A DNA stretch of 64,000 nt from Gnetum montanum. Lineage: Eukaryota > Streptophyta > Gnetopsida > Gnetales > Gnetaceae. Within the stretch, counting starts at the first letter, position 1. Every line of letters begins with the position of its first letter. Position numbers and translations under genes: made by a program. Positions 46,501 through 58,500 of this stretch are shown in pieces. The stretch covers positions 427,616 through 491,615 of the forward strand of contig MNCI01036463.1 of NCBI GenBank assembly GCA_015680685.1. Direction: 5' to 3'. The notes below the pieces were generated by a model, which was not told the DNA's origin, did not search any database, and saw nothing but the letters and a program-made list of their open reading frames with translations.

Positions 46501-49500
46501 GAGCCGGTCTACAAATGGAGAGCCGAAGCTGGAGTAGACTGCTGGTGGCAAAACACAGCTAGAAGCATGCTACCTTGCTACCAAGCAGGTGTGCTTGGAG
46601 GAGGGGGCACATTGGCAGCTGCAGTGGGAAGAGCTAAGGCAGGAAACCCAAAGGAAGGCAAATTCCCTGTGGATGCAAGACCTCCGATGGATGGAAGTGG
46701 TGATCGTTGAACACCAGGCAGGCCTGGCGCAGCTCATCGAAGAGAACAATCAAAGGTTGGCACTTGGGCCCAATACTACAATCACGCAAACCGTCATGGA
46801 TACGACACCTTGGATGACCTCAGCTACAACAGAGAGCAAGGGGTCAGTATCCACACCGTGCAAGACGAAGAAGCGCAGCAAGTTAGGGCTGAACGTGAAT
46901 ATGTAAGGGTTGCGGGGCCTGGCTGGGTGGGATGGGATGGGGTTTTGTTGTTTGGTTTTCTTTTCGGAGGTTTGGGTCAGTTGTTCCCGACTGTTGTGTC
47001 AACTGTTGTGGGGCTGCACGGCAGCTGTGCCTGCGTTGTGAGGGCGTGAGGTTTTGACAAGGAGGGGGGTTGTTTTTTCTTTTTTTCTTTTTTCTGAGCC
47101 TTGGTTCCTAGCAAGGAACACATTGCAGGAGGATTTTGAAACACACAATTGGTCTGGTTGACGGGCCATGGGGTCACAAACCCACATTATCCATTTGTAA
47201 AGAACTTTTTTTGAATACTATCGCTTGACTTTTTTCCCAAAAAAAATAAGACACAATTGGGGAAAATATCTTAAAGAAGAATCAAAGCAGAAAGGGTAAC
47301 ATGGTAAAGCAAAATAAGGGAAAAAAGACACATTATTGCAAACTAAGAAAAGTCAAAAAAAGAAAAAGGAAAAAAAAAAGTGGCCTGATAATGCAACGGT
47401 ATGATGTTTAATTTTTATGTAAGAGTTAGATGCATAGGGTGTAGATGGTTGCGTTTCCTGGTAGATGTTTAAGGTCCAAAGGAATCCTGGATGTACAAAA
47501 AAATTTCATTAATAAAATCATCTTTCCCTGTAAAAAATGTGTAAGCATATAAACTTTCATTTACAGATACTCACCTTTTTTAAAAAATTGTGTTCAATAA
47601 AACCACCACTATTCAAATGAAAAACAACAGAATTAAACAAGAACTTTATACTGAGATATAGAAAACATTGTGCCCAAATAACCACCCAAAAGGAGAAAAA
47701 CGCTGAAACCGAATTCTTTGTAATATATCGCTAAGGTCTCCACATGGATGCCACAAAACACTTCAGTTCTAATTTCAGACTTCCAAAAAAGTTTATGTAA
47801 AGAGATAACATGAAGATTAAATAGGATGGAAAATTTATCTAGAAAAAGATATGGAAAAATCTATATACAGCATTGAAATAGCTGATAAGCAAGGAACGAA
47901 TATTTGTAGGGTCCTCATGCCTTTTAAAAAACACAATTAAACAGATGAAAACATGATCAACTTAACATAATCAGTGACGTGTTCACAAAGCTCTTAACGT
48001 GCAATTCTTATGAAAAGAAAACATTAAAACTATATTTCAACCCATCAATAAAAAGTAGTGATTTCTGTTCACCTAAAAAAGATAGATTAGAAAGTATTGA
48101 TTGCCAAAGTGTTTATCAATTAGAATGTTCTTGTGGTAAACTATACATTGGAGAAAGTGGAAAAAGCATTCTTATCATACTAAAAGAACATGAAGGAAAC
48201 ATAAAACATAACAAAATTGATAATCCCCATTAATATCATATGTTAAAATTGCTTAACAGATGAAACTAGACACACATGGCAATTAGAGAAATGCAACGTC
48301 TTGGCCAAGATAGAAAATTATTAACAGAGAAAATTTAGAAAATCCATAGACATGAAGCTATCCAGATGAAGGTTTAGAGATTAATGAGGATGGTGACCTC
48401 ACAATCAAAATCATGCATAATAGGAAATGGTATATCCATTTCCATTAGATAATTTTGCTAATAAAGTCATGAGTTCAATCCCCGGCAATATCTGACTTGT
48501 TAACTTTTAAACATTAAAATTAATTAATCAGTAAATAAAGAACCCCAATTCCAAAGCATTAAAAATACCTTATGAATAGGGTTTATCTAATAACTATTCT
48601 TTTTTATGTGATAATAATAATAAACTATTGATTTTATAATAACAACAATAAAAGTTGCCTGACCTCTTCCTTTCTTAATATTCCATACCGCTGACGATGA
48701 ATCCAGAAAGCATTCAAAACTAATATGGTTTCATATTATAAGAGGCAGAAACTCTCAGAAGAGATTGCATAGCTGGGCATAAGGTAAGATGGTATTCAGG
48801 AGTTTCACAAACATGATTATGACAAAAATCACTCTTCCATAAACCATAAAGTTACCCTTAAATAAATATTGTAATACAGTGTACACTAAGAGTTAAAATA
48901 GGAAACCTTCCATTTGGTTTGTAATCACTTCTAGTTTTATTGACAGACCTACAGTGTTAGCACCCACAGGGAAGCCAACGTTCAGCTCAACATCAAAAGT
49001 GCACAAGAGAAAATTTCACCATAGCTTCGTGGTTAACTTTCATGCAAGATTGTCCCGCATATTATAGAATTTTCATTAATCAAGTTCAAAAAGAAAAAGG
49101 AAATGAAAGGATGCCTGAAATGTCTGCTGGGCATTCAATTAAAAAGGCACAGGTTTTTATATATCTTCTCAAATTTGCATATAATTTGGGATTCACTTGA
49201 AGATCAATGTAGAGGTAAATGTTAACAAAACAAATATAAGACTATGCCACACAACAAATAACGTCATGAATTTACACGAGCAAGATCCATTAAATGTAGA
49301 GTAGAACAATATAGCACACTATTCCAGAATCATAGCAAAAAGTTTCCATATATGCAAGCGTTGTTACGAAACACAACCAACAAACTCCATCTACTCCTAT
49401 CATACCAGTTAAAATAATGGTACTGTGATCATTTTTATCCAAGCCATCGACAACCAAGCTGTTTAGATAGCAATTACAACCATGATTTTATGTGCATATG

Positions 49501-52500
49501 CATGTACATGTGAGTGTATAGAAAGTTAAAAAGAGCCTTTGCCTGAAAAAACGTTCCCACTTTCCGATCATAGGGATGTAATGAGTCTGTCAAATCTGGT
49601 GCCAAAGGAGGCTGCTTCCCTTCCTAATTATGAGAATAACATAACATAGTTTCAACTGCATTGCTACTAAAATAAAATGGAATGCTTACAAATATTTTAT
49701 TACAGAAACAGCGGTATTTTTTTTAATATACCTCTGTTGGCTTTCCAATTGAAAATCCATCAAGAAATAAATTCAGACTAAAAGATGCCCCTTGCTCTGT
49801 CGACAAACATGTAATTGAAAGAGTTATCATATGCTTAGGACGGTTTTAAAAGTTGAATCATGGGCAATAAAATCAACCAGGCATAAAATACATTAAATGC
49901 AATGTAATTAAAGCTTACCAGGAACGTCAGAGCCTTCTGTACTTGTGGGCAAAAGGGAAGCTGCAGCATGATGATCACTGGCTACTGTTGAGAAGACAGT
50001 CTGCAAAAACAATAGTGTAACTTTAATGAACTGATTGGATTTTTTATCAAAATGATGTGTCAATAAATTCAAATATTTTTGGAATATCAATTGATGCAAA
50101 TATAGACATTAAACAAATGGTGGGCAAGCTGCTTTCTGAACCAATTTCACTCGCAATGACACAAAATCAAATTAATCCTAAATTGCTAGGTGTTTCACAG
50201 GTATACAGACATTTCCCAATATTAACTATCATGGTGTTCAATAGGACTTCTTGAAAGAATCAATAATTAACAGCAGACCAAGAGATATCCAAACCTACAG
50301 AATGAAGAAAATATTTCATATTAGTTTGATTTTTTTCTTTTTTGGTCTCAAAGGATCCTAGAACTTGCATGTAAAATTACTTGCATTCTCTTTTTTTCTG
50401 TTTGGTTCTTGATGTTTCTCTTTTTGGCTCATGAAAAGCACAGATCATGTGTTCAAACGATCAGAGAGGCACACAGGTGCCTATAATGTGCACACGGTAG
50501 TATTGGTTCCCAGTGGAAACATAATACCACGACAAAACTATTAAGCACAAACCTATAGCTGCATTATGTCATAGAAACTCCTCTGCCTACAAACAAGATT
50601 ATCAATACAATATATTCCTCCCATTGGTTCATTTAAAATGAATAATTTAAAAAGGACTTATGAAAACCTAATTAACAACTTAACTTTCATAATGATAGTA
50701 AACCACCTTACGAGCTGGGATTAAGCAAATCCCATATTCCATTTTTCACATAGATAATTTTGTAAATAAATAAATAAAAGATCATCTGACTGAATACAAT
50801 AAATAATGGTATTTAACTGTCGCAAGAAATAACAGATGCATGTACAAATGTAACTCGTTCCATTCATTTCATTTCTCACCACTGCAAATGAGTCTAGGTA
50901 AGATTCAAAACGAGTATGATTGGTTATATTATGCTTCCAAAGAAATAGCATGGATGCATTAGGGATAATATGGATAAAGATAGGGATAAATCCTAGTTAA
51001 ACAATGAGCTAGCCATTAAAAGCATTCACAGGCTGCACTTGCGTAGGTGCATCAAGGGTTTGTTCAGCATGGTTTAGCTTCAGTGCAGTATCATGGCAGG
51101 GGTTCAGCCAGGTCTGGTCCACTTGGAAGTAGGTTGTCCTTCGCAATATAGCTCCAATGCGGAGCCATGGCTGCTGCCGTGATGGCTGAGCCCAATGGGG
51201 GTTCAACTAAGTCCAGTTCAGCTGGAGGTGGGTTTTTCCTTTACAGAGATCCTCAAGGGTCTTCATCCGGTTGAGGCTAAGAAGGCAAATCTCAAAGAGG
51301 GCATTGATTTTGTGGTGGCAAAAACAGAAGATGGTTTTGGGATGTTAATCTTAAAGAAAGTGCTTACAACGTAGTAGCAACAATTAAAGAACACTCTAGT
51401 GGGCACATTATTAGACCATGCTCCCTCATTTTGTGACATGCATACCTACTAGAAACATGCACGACCTTCAATGGCTATGAAGATTGCTCCTCTTCAAGGT
51501 AATGCGTTCTTTTTTGAATTTGGTTCCAAATCAGACATGCAAATGGTGAAAGCACAGATCGCCTAGAGACTGGGGAATTTGGTTATGCAAGTGAAGAAAT
51601 AGAAACCCTATTTCCTTCTGATGCTAAAGGAGAAACCTGGCACAGTCAAAGCTGTTAAAGATTTTGTCATCTAGATATGGCTACCTAGCCTTCCAGTGGA
51701 GTTTTGATTGGAATGAGTGGTTAGCTGCCTAGCAAGATACTTGGGGGAGCTACTTTCTATTGACGACTGCACCCTCAAAGGTTTTCCAGCCCTTGCAGCC
51801 AAGATTTACATCCACATGTACTAGGAGGTGGACCTTATCCATCAAGTTGAGCTTGAAGGCCTGCATGGTATGTTCCTGCAACACCTGCAACAAGTTGCTT
51901 TTAAAAACTTTCTGAATGCTTGCAAGAACTATATGAAGAAAGGCTATATTTCAATCTCCTAACCAGTAAAGGCCACAGTTGGGTGTTGCCATTAGAACAA
52001 TCCAAATGGGAAAGGTGGGGGAGCCTCTAGGCACATTGCAAACCATCCCAACTAGGGCAATGAGATCCCTCTGCCCAAAGATAGCACACAACTGATTAAA
52101 GGATAGGAATTGCATGGCTTGGTTGTGTCGAGAATGCCATTTGTGGAACCTCATGGACCCACATCCAACATTGACACATTGGCCAACAAGATGATGGCAA
52201 ATCCTCAATCACAAGGCATTGTGCTCAATAGTCTAAATTTCAGCTTCCTTAACAGTAGAATCCACATGCCTATCAAGAACCCCTTTCCCTCCAATGAGGG
52301 ATATTGGCAACGGCAAGGCAAGTTGGCAAGGTCCTCAAAGAACTCCCACTCACATGCAATGGATATAGAACAGCACGACATAGAACAGCATGACCCCCCA
52401 AAAATAGGCAACATTCAAAGTTCAAGCTTCAAGTGGAGTTGCACGCAAACAATGCAAAAGGGCCCTCCCATTACTCTCAAGGGCAAGTCCCTAGGCACCC

Positions 52501-55500
52501 TTGAGGAAACGCTTCTAGGACCTAGATCTCAAAGGTGATCATGGATGGCAAACAAGGCACCATTGACAATTCTTTTAGCAGCCCATTATAGAAGCACAAG
52601 AGGTAAAAAGTTCATGAATGCAAGACAATAAAAAAGTGCCAATCTCCAATAATGAAGATTCTCTCATAGAATCTCAACAAGCTACATAACACAAATAAGT
52701 TGTTTTTGTAGAATATGGTTGTCAATGAGCAAAATGGTATCCTTTTTTTTACAAGAAACTAGAATGCTTATTCTGCCTTTTTCCTTTCTTAACAATTACG
52801 GGAGTTTTTGGGAGACATTGATTGATTTTAGTGGTACGCTTGTTGTTTTGTGGAGAATGGGTTTGCACTTACAAATTTTGCCACACAATCATTTAATTAT
52901 TAGTGTTGCCAGAGAAGGTTTCAATATTCTTAATGTTTGGAGTGATCAAGAAGTGTTTATTCACAATGTTCTTGATGTTTCCATGTCCGGTGTCTAGGTG
53001 GTCAGAGGAGATTACAACATGGTTAAATGTAAGTTTGACACATCTAGTGATTGCTTTTTAATCAAGGAAGTGTAATTTTTTTAGAGAACTGGAGTTGCAA
53101 AGCAATCTAGTGGAGTTAATTCCATAGGCATTCGCTTGTTCTGGAAATACACAGTAGAAAATGAAGTGCATCCTTGCTTGACCACTTCTTTGTCTCCAAT
53201 ACTCTCTAGAGAAATTTTTCCCCAGTCAGCTCAGCTCTCCCCTAGTTGCTTTCAGACCACTACCCTATCTCGTGTTGTATTGGCATGGCTCGGTCTCAAC
53301 CTCATACTTTCTGTTTTGAGAACATGTAGATTCATGATATGGTGTCATCAAGGAAAGAACTGGCTGAGATTTGGAGCAAGAGTTACACCTGCTCAAGCTC
53401 TAGGCCTTCATCGAGAAGCTCACACTCTTTCAAAAAGGCTGCATGCAAGTAATACTAAGATGCCCAAGGAGCTTTCAAGATCCACCAATGATGAGGAATG
53501 CCTCTCCTATTTCTTCAACATGCAAACAAGGGAGTAGAATTTTTGGGCAGCATGTAGAGAGCAACATATCTTTTCCGAGCAAAGAGCAAAAGATCAATAG
53601 ATTAAAGATGGTAATCAGAATTCCCACTATTTTCACATAGTGGCAGCCCAAAAGAATGCCAAGCAACAGTTGGACTCCTTTTCTTTGGATGCTTCAGTAG
53701 ACCCCCGGCTATATCAAGACTTTTTCTCAAAGCTTTTTACCAATGATTGATCTATTAGCATGTCTTCCCTTACATGCCTGTCGCACATGAGCTCTCTCCA
53801 GAAATTAAAAAGAAATTTGCACGACCATAGCAGGGCCTCCCAAAAACAAATCCCCTAACCCGGATGGTTGGAACTTCAAATCCTTTCAATCTTATTGTAT
53901 GGGCAACAAATTTGCCAATGTCCTCCCAAGCTAGTTCACTTGTGTCACTTTTATTAGATGTTGGAATGATACTTTGCTCATCCTCCTTCCCAAGAAGAAG
54001 GTAATAGCTTCACCAATTGATTGTCGTCCTATCAAGTTATGCAATTATCTGTCCAAAGTCCTTTTGTCCTTGCGAGTGTTTCATCTGCCAACATTTTCTC
54101 CCAAACATCATCAAACCAGATCAGTTTGACTTTATCCCAAGAAGAAACACTGCAAAGAGTGTTATCGAACCACATGAGGCAATCCATCAAGCCAAATCTC
54201 AAAAGCAAGCAATTTGTGTGCTTAAGCTTGACCTCACCAAAGCATATGATAGGGTGGATTAGAATGTCCTCAGTCAGACTTTGAAGCTTTTAGGTTTTAG
54301 TAACTAGTTTTGTGATTTTGTTTCTTTCTCACTTGGCTTTACACGTTTTAGGGTTCAAGTCAAGGAGACTACGTTGGAGCCTTTTACCGCCTCCCGAAGT
54401 TTGCAGCAAGGGGAGCCTTTGTCTACTTACCTTATTTTCTTTTTAGCAAATAATCTTCTTTGTTGCTTGGACATGTGTGGAGTTCAGTAACCTTTCGGCT
54501 GGGAAGAAAGAAACCTCTAGTACGCTAATGATACCCTCATCTTCTTCAAGGTGTCTATAGATAAGGCTCACAAGGCTTGCAAGCCCTTGGATCTCTTCAA
54601 CAAATGCACAGGTTTGCCTGTTAATTAGTCGAAGTTGGTGTGCATGGAAACCAACTTCCCACCCACTAAGTTTCAGCGCATTATCAATATTCTTCAATGA
54701 CAAATCAGGAAGCTTCCAATTACCTATCTGGGGCAACCTCTTTTCATTAGCCCTACCAAAGTCTATGTTAGAACCAATGCTAGACAAACTTCAGCAAAAG
54801 CTCACATCATGGCAAGGATTATTACTCTCTACAGCCAGAAAGCTTACTATGGTCAAAATAGTTCTTTTGAGCATTCCCATTTATGCCATCTCAATCCTCG
54901 TACCTCTAGCTGGGGTGCTTAATAAAATTGACCAGAATTGTTTGTAGTTTCATTTGGTGCATCGCTTCCACGTGATGCAATGGGAGCTGGCAACTTGTCC
55001 TACGCATAATAGAGGTTGTAGAATTTGGCTCATATAGGATCAAGTGAACATTCTTGCAGCCAAACTTGCTTTTAAAATCTAGACTTCCTCAAACAAGTTA
55101 TGGCTCCACTGCGCTGATAAAAAATATGGCTCCATTGATACTCCTCCTATTGACACTTTCGATGGTGTAGTGTTCAATGAGACAAGGATGGGTTTTTCTT
55201 GAATCATTAAGCACCTAGTCTTTTGGGGATGGCAACCTCCATATTGCCTCACTCCCTAGTGGCCCCAAGTCTTCCATTTCCGTAGATGATCTTTCTCCAA
55301 CAGTTCTTAATTGGTTATGTCAAAAAGGCATTATGATTTTAAAATTGGCTTGGTTCCTAGCTTCCCCCATCTTCTCCTACCACTAATGCAATGGCACCCC
55401 ATCAATTATTTGGCCTTCAAGATGCTTTTCAAAAATGGTCATGCTCAAGAAGAATTGGATATCTTCTTTCCTTTTCCCATACCATCAAGAAGAATTGGAT

Positions 55501-58500
55501 ATCTTCCTTATTTAACCAATCCTTTGGGTAGGATGGGTGATGATCCTTCCTTTGGAAGCTTCTTTCCCAGCCAAAAGTTCATTTTTTTTTTCGGTTGGTT
55601 GTTAGGACATCAAGCCATGCTAACCTCAAATAATCTAAAACATTGAGGATATCAAATGGCCTCTCATTGTGTCCTCTACCTTCATCATTCAAAGATGTTG
55701 GAAGATCTAGTTAATGAATGCTCTTTTTGAAAGTCTAATAGCATGCTTATCATGAGAACACAGACCCTCAAGCACACTATAAGAAACACCAAATGTCAAT
55801 CAAAATCATGGAGGTTTAGGACTTGGAAAGTCCTAGACAATGTGATGACAACTGTCACACATGCATATTGTTTTTGGATGTCCTCTCCACAACCCTCCCC
55901 TCCCCTCCCCCCCAACCCAACCCAACCGGCAATGACTTTTGTCTTTGGTTCAACTCCCTTCAATGGGACTTTTTGTCTATGTACATGCTTGAGCCTTTAC
56001 TAGGGAGTTGCTTTAGTTTATTTATGGTTGATTGTGTTTTCCATGTCCAAGCAATCAAGTGACTCTATTTTGTGATGCTTTGCTGAGGGTCACTGTTATG
56101 TTTTGTTACCTAGTCCCTAGGGGTCAAGCACAGTTGCTATTTTCCTTTAATAAATCTTCACTACCACTTTCTCCTTCAAAATATGAATGAAGATATTAAA
56201 CCCAAATGCCAATACGCATGCCTCTTATATAAATATTACATTTACAAGGACAACTTATATATGTCTATCTATCAATGCTAACTCGTATAGATTTAGCTCA
56301 ATGCTAAATGCATAAATGGCTACTCTAAACTTGTAGCCAATCCCATTTTAGTTGGAAGAAGGCTAAGATGATGATGATGGCCACTCTAAACTTGTCACTT
56401 ATTTCATAACCTTCAGTCTTTTAGAAAAACCAATAGAAGTTTATTTTTTAAGTTGATGAAGTTCCTAATGCGACAACCTGTAGGTTACAGTTTGAACTTT
56501 GCTTACATGTCCTTTAAAAGGTCATACAAACAAAAAAGATTTAAGGTTATACATAAACAACAACAACCCTTCACCCTCCTCACTGCTCCACAGCATCCCC
56601 AAGTTTTTTAAAATAGGAGAAAGCTATTAAGATGCTTTAAATTCTTTTTGAAAAGATAAAATAATGAAATTTTTTAATTATATTATTTTAAGAATGCTTT
56701 CCAATTTCGATTCTCATTTTGAAAATAAATACAAGTACGCAAACTTTCATAGAAACTCCCAATCAATTTTTTATCAACATGTCTGTATAACGCACCCAAA
56801 ACCGAAAACCAACAGGTATCACCAACCAGACAAGCTTTTTCAAATTTTTACAGAAGAGAACATCTTGTATTAAAGAACCCCTCAAAATATGATCCATTTT
56901 GCAAGTGACAAATATACAATGTAATGAAAATTAAATGTCAAATGAGATTTATTTCAGTTCCAAGCATTTTGACAATTTTTTTTCACCAAGAGGCCAATTG
57001 CCGGTTAACATTGACAGGCTCCTAATTTGTCACAGTAAATATAATGGTAGCATATCATATCTCTGGAAAAATTTCACAAAAATGCTCTCTGCTAATTATA
57101 GATATATATTGCAAGTATATAGCTAAACTAGTTGAATCACCATCCTTATGATGAAGTTCTCTATGCTATGCCAAATTCCAAGTACAAGTTGAACAATAAG
57201 GGGGTGGGGGTTACTATTTTATGCATTTTAATGCTGCAGCATCAAAGCAAAAATTATTTAGTCAAAACAGTAAAAGGAATGTCTCAGCCATTTAGCAAAT
57301 GCCATTTTCTCTTAAGGAAACTCCAGCCATTTTCTCTGCACAACATCCCAACCATTTTCTCCCCTAAAAACTCTGCAAGGTTTGTAGAAGCATGCTGCAT
57401 AGGAAGAAGCATTTCTTATTCTTCTTCTGCAGCAGCATGTTCTTCTCTTCGTGAAGCCACAGACAAAGAAGCATATTGTTGTTGACAATTTTTTCTTCCA
57501 TTTCTAGCTTTGTTTTTCTTTTTTCTTTTTTTTCTCCACTTCTAGCTTTGCTTTGCAAAATTGCTGCAAACTGGAGTTATTTCGGTATAAGTGAAGGAAG
57601 CAATACACTTCTTCATTCATTCTCTGTAACATTTGTGCTTGATTTTGAACAATGATTGATTTTGGCTTATTTTTTATTCCTTTCTTGACTAATGGCATTT
57701 AGAAAAAGGCTTTAATTCAGCAAGTTGAACTTATGGTGTAAAGAAATGTTGAATTGCATTGAAAATGATGGTGTAGAAAAAAGCTGATTTGATTGGTTGC
57801 ATTGTAACCTCTGCTTTTTGTTGATGCTATACACACAGATATTATTTCTCCTTATAGTTGTTACCTTTTGTACTGTGAAACAACAATTCTTTACTGCCTG
57901 CTGTACACACAACCATTTCAGTGCTGTGAAAGAGCAATTCTTTCCTTCTTTTTGTTGGAGACACAACCATTCCATATATATTGTATAAAAATAAGTGATG
58001 TACACTGTGTTGCTTCTTTAGTTAGCTTGGTTAGCTGACTTAACAATAATTTCTATTACTGTGAGAGATATGTTACCTCTTTAGGACTTAAAAAATAAAG
58101 TTTTGTGGCTGTTATCACTAATGGTATAAGGACCCCTTCTAATATGGTAATAGAAAGTAACCTCACTCCCTATTGTTCAACCTTCCCAACAAATATAATT
58201 CTCACAAAAAAGCATTCCTACACTCTGCTAGTTAAAATCCTAGGGTTTCTAAGCTTATTATACAAATTCATAGGGGATAATTGTACTTTACAGGTTTAGC
58301 AATTTTCCCCACCAATACCACTTTCAAATTTGCCCTTTGCACACCAATACCACTTTGAACATTGTTATTCCATTTTGGTACCCTTGGAAAATTTTAAAAC
58401 AAAAGAAAGATTGTAAAGTTTTGGCATCTGCAATATTTAGTGCAGTCTACACCTTCATCATCACCACTCAGCTCAATTTCCAAACTTTCTAGTGAGGTGA

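Larger units (their letters stand above)
43157..47252 (+). mobile_element. LINE-1: L1-type non-LTR retrotransposon in PHL-like intron 4
   Basis: A 4.1-kb unit bounded by 12-bp direct repeats and ending in an A-run (47238-47246), as expected of target-primed insertion. Much more GC-rich than its surroundings. It encodes an RT (43858-44928), a downstream LINE C-terminal region (45013-45351, WSGGKGGKKMHLVSW) and about 1.2 kb more that I cannot assign. The endonuclease domain expected before RT is missing, suggesting an internal deletion. It is antisense to the host gene. Confidence 0.85.
41709..49542 (-). other. PHL-like intron 4 (7,834 bp, GC-AG) with LINE-1 and a Penelope-like fragment
   Basis: Donor GCAAAG at 49542, acceptor ending ATAG at 41709-41710. 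From 41850 to 43144 and 48460 to 49540 only AT-rich sequence was seen. Both recognisable transposons are in the plus orientation, antisense to the gene. Confidence 0.85.
51000..56165 (+). mobile_element. LINE-2: L1-type retrotransposon in PHL-like intron 1 (decayed)
   Basis: ORF1-like region with a DUF4283-type segment (about 51660-51780: VVSCLARYLGELLSIDDCTL), endonuclease-like region (about 52730-53540, starting FFLQETRM), RT (about 53980-54960) and a long 3' part. The AATAAATCTTCACTACC tail is near 56149-56165. The order is that of plant L1 elements and the size (about 5.2 kb) is close to full length. No clear target duplication was found, so both edges are approximate. Many stops and shifts. 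Confidence 0.75.

Noticed and set aside
49537-49560. Canonical GT donors inside exon 4 (AAA|GTGGGA or AAC|GTTTTT)
   Set aside because: They would delete the conserved VGTFFQ segment or break frame; the GC donor keeps exact family length.
55880-55930. C-rich CCAACCCAACC-type run in the LINE-2 3' region as a telomere-like repeat
   Set aside because: Short and irregular; not the plant telomere unit.
57132-58005. Several 60-120 codon frames in intron 1
   Set aside because: AT-rich, overlapping on both strands, no recognisable motif, inside an intron.
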